DNA of 64,000 nucleotides from Coleophoma eucalyptorum (Eukaryota; Ascomycota; Leotiomycetes; Helotiales; Dermateaceae): the NCBI GenBank assembly GCA_026120035.1, contig JALRME010000027.1, forward strand, positions 434,001-498,000. The letters are read 5' to 3'. The notes below the pieces were generated by a model. It had not been told where the DNA came from and ran no database searches. It saw nothing but the letters and a program-made list of their open reading frames with translations. Below, piece by piece: positions 46,572 through 57,751 of the stretch (positions are counted from its first letter, which is position 1; each line of letters starts with the position of its first letter). Made by a program: the position numbers and the translations under genes.

Positions 46572-47177
46572 ATGGTCATGATGTGCCCCCTCAGGGCCAT
46601 CTTGGCCTTGATCTTCCCACCACCCGCACCATTCAAGTCCAATATCAAGTCCGAGGAAACCTACAAGCCCCCCACCGACACTACAGCCGCTGGCTCCAAA
46701 CCTTCAACCTCCCACTCCAACTCCAGTTCCAGCTCCGGCTCCAGCTCTAACTCAGAAACATCTACCTCCAACTCGGAGTCAGTAGAAGACGACCACAAGC
46801 TCACGCCCCAGATCGAGCCCCAGATCCAGCACCGCGAGCAAACCCTCTCACGCGCCGACTACGCCGCCCAGCCCGCAACATTCCCCGCGCTGTGTGTATG
46901 CAAGGCCGGCGAGGGCTGCGCGCTGTGCATCTGGGCGAAGGTCGACCACGAGGGCGGAGTACATGTTATTCACTGGGGACGCGCGCCTGGGTTTTTGGGA
47001 GAAGGCAGCGGGGAGGAGGAGGGTGTAGCTGCTGAGGAGGACGACGGAAATGGCAGCCGGGAGAGGACGCACGAGGGACACAGGGACCAGACGATGGATC
47101 TGGGTTGGAGAGTGCCAGATCGAGAGCCAGTGTGGGCTTGGAGTAGTGGTGGTGGTGTATCTGGAATGGATTCATAA
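46572..47177 (+). CDS. hypothetical protein, 201 aa
   Basis: An uninterrupted frame from ATG 46572 (further ATGs at 46578 and 46581) to TAA. I do not recognise a family. It starts with a short hydrophobic stretch (CPLRAILALIFPPPAPF), then a Ser/Asn/Thr-rich segment of about 40 residues. A more ordered-looking block with closely spaced cysteines follows (FPALCVCKAGEGCALCIWAK, then DHEGGVHVIHWGRAPGFLG), and the tail is acidic and Gly-rich. The frame is GC-richer than its flanks and has no competing frame of equal quality, the main reasons to keep it. It may lack an upstream exon or be chance. Confidence 0.45.
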   Translation: MVMMCPLRAILALIFPPPAPFKSNIKSEETYKPPTDTTAAGSKPSTSHSNSSSSSGSSSNSETSTSNSESVEDDHKLTPQIEPQIQHREQTLSRADYAAQPATFPALCVCKAGEGCALCIWAKVDHEGGVHVIHWGRAPGFLGEGSGEEEGVAAEEDDGNGSRERTHEGHRDQTMDLGWRVPDREPVWAWSSGGGVSGMDS

Positions 47178-48496
47178 AAACAAAACAAAACCAAACAAAG
47201 AAAAAAAGTGCCTTTTTGCTATCTTTATGCAGTGATTGCGTTCCAATGTGTATGCGCCGGCGGAGATTCTAGACGTCGACCACATGCCATCACTATATAT
47301 ATCTCTCTCTCTCTACAGTAACTTTATATGCTTAATCGCACAAAGCGAGGGCAAAACTTTGGGTCATACATAAATCTTCCATCGACTACTAGACCGACTA
47401 ACTAGCATTAAACACGAGAATGCAGGCAGAATAAATTTCAACCCTCCTTTTTCCCTTATGCGCCCATATAAACCTCTCCATTACTGCCAAGCAAGCCAGC
47501 TATTGACGAGCCCATATCGAAAGCCTCCACATCCAGAAAGCGCTCATATCTCTCATAAGCCATCCAGAAAAAAGGGGAAAGTCTAAAAAGCTCACTAACC
47601 AAGTTAACCGACCAAACGCGTTTACAGCTCCATTACGCCCCCTTCCTCATCCTCTAGGAACTCCCATTATTTAGGAACGCAACCAGCCCAGTCGGCTATG
47701 TATAAAGTGTGTCTATTTCCATCGTGGAACTCCGTGATTAGAACCCACTCCATAAAAAGACGCAGCCACATCCACGTCCGCACCCACGTCAACGTCCCCA
47801 TACATATTGCGGCTCCAAAGCTCAAAAGCAAGGTCAAGTCATTCACTAGCCAACCCCTACACATCCTATATACAGATCACCTGAGTCAACCACTAAACTT
47901 GGATGGTTAATTTCTCAAACGATGCTTAGTGGCTAGAACCGAGACCCCCGCCAAGGACAAGGGTGTCATTCCATATCCCATCGTATGCATCCATAGTACA
48001 TCACCTCATATTGGAAAGTGGACAAAGCTCCCAGCGTGGAGGAAAGGGCAGGTGGACTAAGCGGCAAGTTGGATGGATGGGACTCGCCAATGCAGTAGTA
48101 AAAATGGCAGGAGACAGTAAGGTATGAGACAAGCCAAAATTCAGATCAAGTAAAAGAAGCAAAGAATTTTGTAGTACCTAAACATAGACGAGCCAGCAAA
48201 GGAACACAGCTGGAGGTAAACTAGCAACAGTACGAAGTGAAAACTACTAACAAAGGAAAAGTGGTGATGTGCAAAGTTAGGTAAGATAGTGAACCTCTTG
48301 GCTACCTACTCAAAAAGACAATATAGTTAAGGTTGTTTGAGATAAAGTCCTTTTTGTGTGGTTCAAAAAATTACACTATTTACCAGAAGATTTTGTTCAA
48401 CGTCATAAATGCGACCTCCCCAGATTCTAATACACCCAACGACATGCCGCAATGGAAAATAAGTTGCGCAGGATATCCAAAAGAAATTCGTTAAGC
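47178..48496. other. intergenic between convergent genes
   Basis: About 1.3 kb of 3' regions. A short CT repeat with a TATA run is at about 47297-47318. No gene seen. Confidence 0.5.
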
Positions 48497-49531
48497 TTAA
48501 GCGACAACACCACCCATCTCAACAGTAATGGTAGCAGATCCCTGGGCGATATAGCAAGATCCATCGCTGTCTCCAACGGGGTCGGTGGCAGTGAGCCACA
48601 TGTTCTCGGTCATGCTGCTGGTGCATTGAGGAGCTTCGGTGCTGGTAATGGTCATGTTGTAATCATTGCCGTTGGCGTTCATGATGGCAGAAACGTCGTA
48701 TCCACAGCCGGTGTTGACGAAGTTGAACTCGGCCCAGGTTGTGGCGAAAGCACCAGATGCGGCCTTTGAGGTGCAAGATTGTGCAAGGGCGACTTGCGAG
48801 TCCTCAGCGAAGGCAACCATTTGGGACGCACCAGCCTTAAGGGCGATGGTGAGGGTGGTGTTGGTTGGTGCGAGAGCAGATCCAGAAAGGACTTGTCCAT
48901 CAGGGCCAATCTTGTTCCAGATGTTGACAGTCATCTCCTCGCCGGAGGTGTTAATGATGTTGGCGGTGTACGAGTAGGAGCCTCTGGAGTCAACCTTCAT
49001 CATGTTGGATCCATATGGAGAACCACAGTTTCCGTAGTAGTCGTCACCGGTGCTTCCAGAGGTGAGGGACGAATCACCGAACTCGGTGCGGTCGTTGGAG
49101 ATACCAACCAAACCGTCAAAGAGAGTTGCGAGAGTGCTGTCAATGCCAGAGAGAGCGGAGGACACAATGGAGGATGCGGATGTGGAGGTGGACTTGGAGG
49201 AAGATGCAGTGGTGGTAGCAGCGGCGGCAGCGACGTGAGCAGCAGCAGTGGTGCTGGTAGCGGCGGCGGAAGTGCTCTCTCCGAACCAGTTGTTGATCCA
49301 GGAGACAGTCTCGCCATCAATGACGGCAACAACCCAGTCCTCGCGCTTGACAACATCGACGACGCTGTTTTCACCGGTTAGCGGACGGAAAAGAATTGAT
49401 TACCACCGGCGAGCCTCCACTTACTCCTTCCTGTCGTGAAGGTGACGGTGAGCAAGGTTTGTAGGACCAGCCATGACTTCACCGATGGTGATGGCGGACA
49501 CAAGAGCCGCTGAAGCAATAGAGTAACGCAT
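48497..49531 (-). CDS. Asp f 4-like secreted protein
   Basis: Secreted protein of the fungal family named after the Aspergillus allergen Asp f 4; the biochemical role is unknown. Exons 49531..49425 and 49364..48497 (intron 60 nt) give 324 aa. A signal peptide (RYSIASAALVSAITIGEVMA) is followed by a short pro-like segment ending in K42-R43. Next comes a W-centred motif, DWVVAVIDGETVSWINNWFG (residues 45-64), the same type as in the Tos1-like protein of this window. An Ala/Ser/Thr-rich linker leads to the family domain. That domain shows YYGNCGSPYGSNMMKVD, MTVNIWNKIGPDGQVLSG, GASQMVAFAEDSQVALAQSC and TTWAEFNFVNTGCGYDVSAI. Six cysteines in the mature part suggest disulphides. The two-exon start is supported because only exon 1 supplies an ATG and signal peptide. 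Confidence 0.87.
49280..49339 (-). repeat. W-centred peptide motif in the Asp f 4-like protein
   Basis: Encodes DWVVAVIDGETVSWINNWFG directly after Lys-Arg. It matches the three motif copies at 20180-20575 at the positions W, V, A, I, D/N, G, V, S, W, N and N. Confidence 0.9.
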
Positions 49532-52500
49532 GTTTGCGGCGTGAGATACGGCGTAAGATCGTGATAAACAATACTACGTTAAGTCGGGAGATAAAGCGAT
49601 GCTGATGCTGATGCGATGGAGGATTGAGCGACGCCGCAAGCAAGGAATGTGGGAGCAAGGTGGCTCAAGGAGTGTAACTGAATATAATATTCAAATGAAT
49701 GACTGGCAACGACGACCTTTCGGAAAGATGATAGCGAAGAGGGAGAGAGCGGAAGGAAGGGGGTGGTGAGCTGTTAATAGCGAGAACACTGACAGCAGGA
49801 TCTGGCGCCCGGGGGGGTGGGCCATGCCTCATTACGGGCGGGATGGTATGTGATATGAGATGAACTGGACCAACACGCAAAGGGCACCAGCTCCCAGCAA
49901 CGCTAAGACGCGTACCTGACAGCGACACAGCTGGACCGGACGCTGCGAGGCCTGTGAGTGGTCCGCCTGCGCAGCTCTTTGGTTCCTGAGAACGCACCAA
50001 CAGGGGGGTAAACAAGCCCAAACTAGCCTAGACTCACGTAAGTGAGCCGCGGGCCCCAAGCCTGATTGGGCTGCTTCTCCCTCTCTCCCTGTTGGCTTCC
50101 TGTTGGCTTCCTGCTGCTTGCTCCCTCTCCGCTGGCTGTCTGGCCCACTCACGCTCCTCCCCCCTGTTGCCCTCGTTACTGCTCCACCTGCCCGCTACGA
50201 GGTCCACTTCAGATCGGCACTTTGTCTCCGCGCCTGGCAACTCCTATTGGCCCACGGTCTGGGGGGCCGGGCATCATCCAAGAGGGTGGTGGCTTTCTTT
50301 GGACCCAGTCGCCGTGCGCTTGGTTGAAGGAAAATGAGCGATGACCTTGGAAAGATTGCGATAATTTCCAACTCCACGATTCACACGATTCGAGCAAGTC
50401 CGACTCGACTCGCCCCCAATGGTGTCGTAATCCAGGCCCTATTGCTGGGCAACAACCACGCCTAAACTCCATTGGCGCCGTCCACAACAATCCCATTGCT
50501 ACAGTATCATCCAGCCCAGAACTGCTTGCCCCTACGCTAGAATTCCGGCAGTGGGACGGCGCAGATTAATCGCTGGGGATCTGCTCGGGTTTTTTGTTGC
50601 CCTCAGACGTAACCGTCCCTGCAGCACACGCTGTGCCTTAAAAGTCCCTCTGGTTCCTTCGTGCCTTCTCCTGTAGATTGGATTACCTACGATTTGCTGC
50701 TGTAGGTAAGCAGTGCGTTGCATTGCGTGGCTTTGTGCTGCTTTGCTGTTCGGACTGCGGGTACTGCTACTACTGCAGCCCATCCAGACATTTTCATTCC
50801 GTTGAACGTGGGTTTTTGAGTGTTGGGACGTGCCACGCTGCACCATAGAACATCCTGACTCTGCGTGCTCTTGGTCTCGACGCATAGCTATGACGGGCCT
50901 AGCCAATCTCTCGAATCCCATTCTGTCACTTTGCATAAAGACTTTTTATGCTGTGGAGACTCCAACCTATGAGCTTAAATAAATCGGAAGGCTCTGCACA
51001 AGAGTTTTGTGCTCCCTGCGTAAACCCTGTGCGTGACTTCATGATTTTAGGGCATCATGACTCTGCCTTTGCGAATTGGTTGTGTCATGCTTACTGGAGC
51101 TATCTGACCTTGCAGTATGACGACGTCGCCAGCACGAAAGTTTTTCAGCATGGCTGCCATGGCAGAGGCTGGCTGCACTTTGCGGGACGCTGACTGCGCA
51201 GAGGTTGGCCGTTGGAATGTTGCCCACCGGCCTCCCGAGCGAATAGCTTCGAGTAACAAGTCTGGACCTTGCGTTGCTGTTTGAGCTCCCAGCTTCCAAT
51301 GTTGGTAATAGTTCAGCCTCTTTTAGACCAGCTGATCGGGAAGCAGTGTTTCATGGGATTCTGCTCGAGGTTCTGGAAGCCTGGTTTCACCAAGATAACT
51401 GCTTTGACGGATGCTGCCGCCCTTGAGATGCCATGCATTCTCAGCCCGCTTGTTCTGCTAAGGACTAAGGATCCATTGGGATAACTCCGTGTCGTAGACC
51501 ATCTTTCAGTGGACCGGAATATGACTGTCACAGGCTGCTTCACAAAACATTAGCATGTTCCTCCGAGAGACTGCATCCAGGGTGTAGGGAACTAGACCAA
51601 GGCAGTCTTACATTCGAACTGTACTTTCCATCCGAGTTTTTCCTTTCCTTGTTCAGGTGTGGTTCAGAGCTCCGACGTCAACAGCCTCGAGTATTGTGTG
51701 ACCCAGAAGCTGAGCTAAGCGTTAGTAGAGCTCAAATAGCAACTACCGCAGCTAAGAGCCGATCATCTTGTATCACACATCTTGTATCCCCCGATCTATG
51801 ACTTGGTTGGTTCACCTCGATCAAAGGAAGTTATCCTATGACCATTACGATGCTTGACAAGAAAAGATGCGAGGAGACGAGATCATCAGTGGCGCTATCC
51901 AAATTAATTCCGTCTTTGCCATTACCGTTTTGGATTGCCTCAATCCGGAAAGGCCTCCAAAGTTGTGTACAACCTCGCGCAGACATGTGCGAAGTGATTT
52001 TCTAGCGGGGTCTAGAAAGGGTTGAAACTAGTGACCGCTGAAGCTGAAACAAAGGGAGCCATCACATCAATCCTTTTTCTTTTCACCGTGGCTTACCATG
52101 TGACGTATATCATCTGCTCCCTGGAAAGTAAAAGTTCACTCCGGGGTATCTAAACTTCTTGTCACATCTGACAGTAGCACCGATCTCAACCCCATTAAAG
52201 TATGGCAGAGAGTGTAAGGGGCTGCTGTAAAGCTTCCAAGAGCTGCATGCTTATCATGACCACGTCCTGATATCTTTACCAAGACCCGGCTACAGAAAAA
52301 AAAAAGAGAAGAAAAAAGAACTTGGTTTATAGATCGTCGTTGATTATTTCCTTTGGACATATCTCTTCATGATCGAGTTCTAAGAGTCATGTTACTCGTT
52401 CTAGCCTCCCTATTACCACAGGGATAGTTCCGCACTCTTCCATTTGTCGTCGAGTATGCGCCATATACTTCATATACTTGGTCCCATGTCTCCTTTCGGG

Positions 52501-52989
52501 GTCTTGCGAAGATCTCGTGTATTTGTCAGATCCAGCGTATGATGCCATCATATCTTCCGCTGTATGAACACGTAACTTGCCCTTACGATAATTTGTTCTT
52601 GAAGCCCTCTTGTGTTCAAAATGCGGTCAATGGTCGTCCACCATTCAACAAATCTAAGCGAGCAGTTTCCCACTGGATATACGTACATTTCCCTGGCTGC
52701 TCAAGCCTGGCAAATGTCAACAGCATAACCGGCTAGCGAAATTATTGTGTATCGGTAGCATTTTAACGGTTCTGTAAAAAATCGTCGATTTAGTAAGCAT
52801 ATATTTTGTTACAGATAAATGTATAATAGTTAAGCAGTGTGTTAAGAGTACATGTCAAAGATCAAGCACTTAGGCTTGACCGTTCAATACAAAGTTTGTT
52901 AATGCAATGTAGTCTATGTAAACCGATCAAGAAAAACCGATCAAAAACACCCTCTCAAAGCTCCAAACTCCTGCTCCATGATTATGATC
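49532..52989. other. 3.5-kb gene-poor region
   Basis: The longest stretch without a gene I can support. The first kilobase is GC-rich with CTCCCT and GGGGG runs and would be the promoter of the Asp f 4-like gene. The remainder is mixed, with an A-tract at about 52297-52319 and AT-rich sequence from 52740 to 52980. Open frames of 60-134 codons on both strands have no domain-like content. A non-coding RNA cannot be excluded. Confidence 0.5.
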
Positions 52990-54598
52990 TTACTGTCTAG
53001 GCTTCAGTTTGGTCCATCCACTGGTGCCCGGCTTCCGTTCTTCGCCTCCAATGACTTCAACAGCGTCCATCACAGTCCTCATGCTCATGAAGCTTTGCAT
53101 TCCCGCCATGCCTCTGGGGTTCCCTTCTTTTCTAGCACCAACAACCACTCCGTCGTCACCCAATTCATCTTCAAGGGTCCAAGCATTCTGATCGAGAAAT
53201 TCCCACTCGGCATTAGCGACCTCACTCAGGAGTTTGGCCTTGAGCCTGTCAGCAAGTTTAATCGGCGAAGGTAGCTTCCAGCTCCTAATAAACTCGTTCC
53301 CTTCTGCACTGCCCAAGTATGAATGGGCTGTGCCATGAGAATACCTGCCCATGATTGTACCGGGTACTTTCTTCGAGTCCTCGGCTTCCGACTCTGGCTC
53401 TCGGGTTCCAGCTCTAGGCGAGGTGGTTTGGGATGGGGGGGCACGAGTAGGAGGCCCAGAACGGGAGGGATTTGTAAGTAGAAGGTTGTAGAAATTACGG
53501 CCGATTGCAAAAAGTTCATCAAAGCTGCTTATAGCTTCAGGGCCGATTGGAATACCTTGCGACTTGCACACCCAGGCAATATCGTAGGCAAGTAATGTCA
53601 CGCCTTCAAGAAACAGGGCATAACCGGCAGGGTCTTCGTTAGCAAGTAACGGTAATGGCTTGTGAAGGAAGAGGGGTCGTGGACGAGGCAGATTCTTAGG
53701 AATCTCACCATGGCGAGATGCAGAAGGACTGTTGCTCGAGGATTGTGCAGATGTCATTCCTGGAAATGGGATGTTGCTATGCATGTATGATGACGACAAA
53801 GAAAATATGGTAGGAAGCGGATAGTCTCGATGTGGTAGCGTGATCTCTGCAGGAAGCCTGATAGCTAAATAGTGAGTGGTAAGCATCAGGAGATGGACGA
53901 TGTGTGATAGAGCAGTTGTGATCTGCGCAGGGGTTGCAGCTACAAGTCTAAATCAGTAACTTAAATTGGCCAAAATGTAGAAGAGACATACTGTTCATAG
54001 ATCGCAAGTCAACGATTGTTACACCCCCTATCTTGTATTCTTCTGGCCCGCTTCTTGATATTGATCGACGTAGGCCGTACAGCTTTGCAGCCTCGCCACA
54101 AAGAAAGACTCTCGACGACGCGGTGATGGAGTGAACTTGATTCCATTTGTACTTGGTCCTCCGAATCGACTGTTCGATCTCTTCCTCCTGTCTTGTTCTT
54201 CTAGCCTCGGTCCCATTCGATGCGGAAGCCAATTCTGATTTCCTACGGGCGATGCTAGCCTTCTTCCTCGCTATCTCCTCTCTTGCCTTCTCGATTTTCA
54301 ATCTCAGTTCGTCCGCGTGTTCAATGATCTGCTGGGTCCTGTCGATGGTTTGCTCGGCTTCTGCGCGGGTCTGTTCAACGTCCCATCGACCTACGGTTCG
54401 ATTTGGGGTTGCAGGCTCCGAATCGTTTGCAGTTGACGGCGACGCGGTCAGAGCGGTGACTTGTCGATCGAGGCTATCCTTCTCAAGCAAGACTTGAGCA
54501 TGCCTGATTCGAGGCTCGTATAACTGATTCCGCGCATCAGTTGGACACAAGAAAGCCAGCTTGTGTCCTCCTACACGAAAGCAGATGTCGCATTGCAT
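52990..54598 (-). CDS. atg14: Atg14-like autophagy subunit of the PI3-kinase complex
   Basis: Subunit that directs the Vps34 phosphatidylinositol 3-kinase complex I to autophagosome formation sites. Exons 54598..53992 and 53939..52990 (intron 52 nt) give 518 aa. The N-terminus has the cysteine motif MQCDICFRVGG with a third Cys in KLAFLCPTDARNQLYEPRI, the hallmark that separates Atg14 from the related Vps38/UVRAG. A long coiled coil at about residues 80-150 follows (TRAEAEQTIDRTQQIIEHAD, REEIARKKASIARRKSEL). The Atg14/Vps38 core spans the junction (YKIGGVTIVDLRSMN, then ITTALSHIVHLLMLTTHYLA and LPAEITLPHRDYP). FLEGVTLLAYDIAWVCKSQG is another conserved block. It diverges from a small coiled-coil gene 510 nt away. 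Confidence 0.9.
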
Positions 54599-55107
54599 GG
54601 TGGCGGACCAGCAAGTCCAACCTCGTCCTTGCGCCAGACAGTATTCAGAGGAACCTGTAATAGAGTAGATAGGATGACGATCAAGGGTTACGCATGACTT
54701 GTATGCAACAGAGGGGGCTTCCGATGCGCGGTGGGTGAGGTTTTACAGTGATGCCATAATTTAGGTGCTATGTCTAGTCATCCACAACAGACGAAGGTTA
54801 TGTGCCCTCAGTCGCAAGGCGGCCTGCTGAGAACATGGAGGAATGATGTCTTATCGAGTTCCGATAAGAGTCACATGTCATCGCGCCTATTAGCGTCATT
54901 TTAGCGTGGGCAAGAAGCGATATCCATGACAGGATCGCGTTGAAAGTTACTCTTCTATCACTAACCTTCTCTTCAGACTTTCTTGCCGCTGGTGACAGTC
55001 CAGATCCCTGGTTCTATAATAATTTTCAATCGGCTCAGAACTGCTCGAATAATCATACCTGCCCTGGCTTTCGACAAATTATTCACTCACTGACATATTC
55101 CTTCGCA
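54599..55107. promoter_or_regulatory. shared divergent promoter region, Atg14 and small coiled-coil gene
   Basis: A 509-nt gap between start codons of two divergent genes. No specific site was identified, but both promoters must lie here or within leaders. Confidence 0.5.
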
Positions 55108-55850
55108 ATGGCTTCTGCACCATCAACCCCATTTGTCCCTACTCCCCCAGCTGTCGAAGAAAGGAAAACTTTGTCAAGGCAAGCCTCCAGATCCAGGATT
55201 CCTGAATCATCTACTCCATCGCGAAAGCCATCGCGAGTGGTTAAGCAGGAATCGAATCAAGAACCACAGGAACTGCCAGCTGAAGTCCAAGTTCCAGCCA
55301 GCCAGCCTCCCACGCCTCATGAAGTTCAGCAAGACCGAGTTGAGGAAGTATCCCAACTCGAACCGGTTGATACATCCATTGACCCAGGTCAGGAACTAAT
55401 TGATGATCCTCGTGTTGAATTGCCTGCTTTCGACTGGGCCGACTTTGAACAACAGTATTTGCGAGCCATCGATGCGGCATCTGAGAACGAGCAAAAACTG
55501 CTCGATGAATTTGCAAATTTGACAAGTGTAGGATTATTCGTTCTAATCACAGCTTGAATGCTGATCCCGGTGAAGGCCTTCAATGTATGGGCAGAGGTAG
55601 CATCACAGAAGGATGAGACACGTGGTGTCAAGCGGTATGCGATCTTTAGAATTTACTCGAAAGTCTACTAAGTATTGATAAGGCTCAAAACACGGGTAGA
55701 ATTTGTCAAAATATCCGAGCATGCATTGGAGGAAAAGAAGAAGCACTGTACGGGCCTACTCTATCTTGGTTTTCAATGTGTACTAACAAGTTGCAGATGA
55801 AAGCGTTGTTAAAGCTTTCGAAGCCGCACTGAACATGCTACGAGGATGAT
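55108..55850 (+). CDS. small coiled-coil protein, C-terminus shifted by one base
   Basis: I do not recognise the family. Exons 55108..55527, 55576..55634 and 55683..55747 are clear; the last exon starts at 55797. The N-terminal half is Pro/Ser/Glu-rich and disordered. From about residue 115 the protein is helical (FDWADFEQQYLRAIDAASEN, FANLTS joined to AFNVWAEVASQ, TRVEFVKISEHALEEKKKH). With the splice sites as they stand, the last exon reads only EKRC before TAA at 55811-55813, giving 186 aa. One frame away it would encode a helical tail (VVKAFEAALNMLRG) ending at TGA 55848-55850. The difference is a single A in the AAAA run at 55800-55803. Either the gene is slightly truncated here or the sequence carries an extra A. 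The interval given covers both readings. Confidence 0.65.
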
Positions 55851-56650
55851 ATATTATGGACTAGAGTACGGCAGTTGGCCTTGGTGTTTTCACGAAGAAA
55901 ATTTGCTTATTTGGAAGGCTACGGGAGTTACTAAGATACCCATTTTTGTTCCTTTGCAGATTCAGTAGCTATGCCCTCGAAAACTTGTATGACAACACAA
56001 TTCTGAGATTGTTTGTTTGGGCATCAGCTCTTTCACATCCCATCCGGGTTGCAGGTTGCATCACTGTATAAAATTTATTCGGCACTGAGAGTATATTCAA
56101 ATCATATGCCTGGCTATTAATTGTCTTCCTGTTGACTATAACATTGCTCAAGGGCTAAGAGAGGTTGAGGGGGGGGAGTCCAAGTCACCTAAGGCACGCT
56201 ACGTATTAGTGTCTGGAGCAGTCATTGTAATCATTCTATACTGAAGAAATCCACTGTCTGTTATACACGCTTTTGCAAGAATGAATCTAGCCCAATTAAA
56301 AGTTCACAATGATGCTTTATGTCATCCCTTAATAATCCAAAACAATAATAAATAGCACAGCATTAGAAAAGCCAATAAGCTAGACCTCCAAACTTCTCGT
56401 AAGAAGAGCGACGTAAAATGTGAAAATGAATGACATATTAGACAGGATGAGAAGAATTATAGTGGTTTTGCAGTCACCTACCAGAGGGCCAAAATACAAG
56501 AAGGAACCCCCCCCCAAAACTACTCGCTTATTTATTTGACAAGAAATGCGAGTATGCTATGCTCACGATTCATAATCCACCCAGTCAGTCTTTCAGCAGC
56601 ATCACTCACATAGAAATATGTTGCTGAAACAAAAGAAAAATCGGCAAAAA
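55851..56650. other. AT-rich gene-free DNA at the left edge of the accessory island
   Basis: AT-rich, with a G-run near 56168-56178 and a C-run near 56508-56515. No open frame of note. The last 25 nt match the downstream flank of the 5S gene at 57237. Confidence 0.55.
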
Positions 56651-56769
56651 ACATACAACAGTAGGTATTCGCTGGTGGTCACCCACCCAACTACTAATCT
56701 ACCGATCTGAGGCTTGTGTATGGCAGAGCGGACGGGATGCCCAATTCTCCTCAGTCTATGGTCGTATGT
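56651..56769 (-). rRNA. 5S ribosomal RNA gene, copy 1
   Basis: A 119-nt minus-strand copy starting ACATACGACCATAG and ending TACTGTTGTATGT, as fungal 5S RNAs do. It keeps the internal features GGGCATCCCGTCCGCTCTG and TTGGGTGGGTGACCACCAGC. The terminal stem ACATAC/GTATGT and a helix CTGAGG/CCTCAG both pair. A run of T directly follows the 3' end, as for Pol III termination. The sequence is identical to copies 2 and 3. The shared block with copy 2 extends 32 nt upstream and about 25 nt downstream of the gene. Confidence 0.95.
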
Positions 56770-57236
56770 GACAGATAGTATCACAATCTGAATCTATATT
56801 CCAGGTACAATTACAACAGACGTAAGAAGCAAAAGAAGAAAGACAAAATGTTGAAAGAAATTGGTCATGTGATCACGCGACAGGCACCTACATGTACATA
56901 GACCTCCAGGCACCTTCCCCTTCATTCTACAATGTCAGTAATACCTTCGATCCAACCTCTATTGACCCAGGATTGTTGCTCGCAACACAAAAAATAGTGA
57001 TAAGGTTAAGGTAGGGGTGGCCATAACGATATCCGCAGGAAGCCATAAGAGCTGACCATCAGGGAAGAGAATGCTACCGGGTAGAATTAGTGCTTGGTAT
57101 TGTTAAGCGCATTTTAGACGTGGCATTTTGCTTTATTGGTCTACTACAATACACTTGGACATTGTCTATATCAATATTTCTTATGTCTGATGCAATCGCA
57201 CCTAGAATATAGATTCAGATTGTGATACTATCTGTC
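56770..57236. other. spacer between inverted 5S copies 1 and 2
   Basis: Upstream flanks of two divergent 5S genes. The nearest 32 nt on each side match each other in inverted orientation, including GAATATAGATTCAG, a possible TATA-like element. No coding content. Confidence 0.6.
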
Positions 57237-57355
57237 ACATACGACCATAGACTGAGGAGAATTGGGCATCCCGTCCGCTCTGCCATACACAAGCCTCAGA
57301 TCGGTAGATTAGTAGTTGGGTGGGTGACCACCAGCGAATACCTACTGTTGTATGT
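57237..57355 (+). rRNA. 5S ribosomal RNA gene, copy 2
   Basis: 119 nt, identical to copies 1 and 3, followed by TTTTTT. Its 51-nt upstream flank (57186-57236) matches that of copy 3 with one substitution. The closest 32 nt also match copy 1. The conserved upstream stretch is more than the internal control region needs and may be a Pol III upstream promoter element. Confidence 0.95.
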
Positions 57356-57751
57356 TTTTTGCCGATTTTTCTTTTGTTTCTTGTTGTCAGATCGAATATA
57401 AAGCTAAGGCTAATATCGAGTAAGTTTGATAGATTTCAATATGGGTTACTTTTTTTGTTACACTGTAAAGCGAATTAAAGACTTCGAGATACCTTACTGT
57501 TGGAATATCGTTATACCACCTGCACGTGTTTGGAACATCGTTACAAGGCATGCATGTAGGGGCATATTGCCATACCACCTACATATGCATACATTTGGAA
57601 TATCGTTACACCACATGCGTGTGCCTGTGTGTGCTCGGATGCAAAAACCATGATTGTATTGCAACGGAGGTTGAATCGATACTCAATAGGAGTATTTATA
57701 TGACCTCCATCACACTCACTTAGAAGAATCATCTATATTTTACCTTACACT

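Noticed and set aside
50532..50936. 134-codon minus-strand frame in the gene-poor region
   Set aside because: Arg/Gln/Ser-rich with no recognisable motif; expected by chance in GC-richer DNA of this length.
56602..56784. Protein-like frame repeated at 56602-56784 (-) and 60003-60266 (+)
   Set aside because: Both frames are translations of the 5S rRNA genes; their repetition reflects the RNA gene, not a peptide family.
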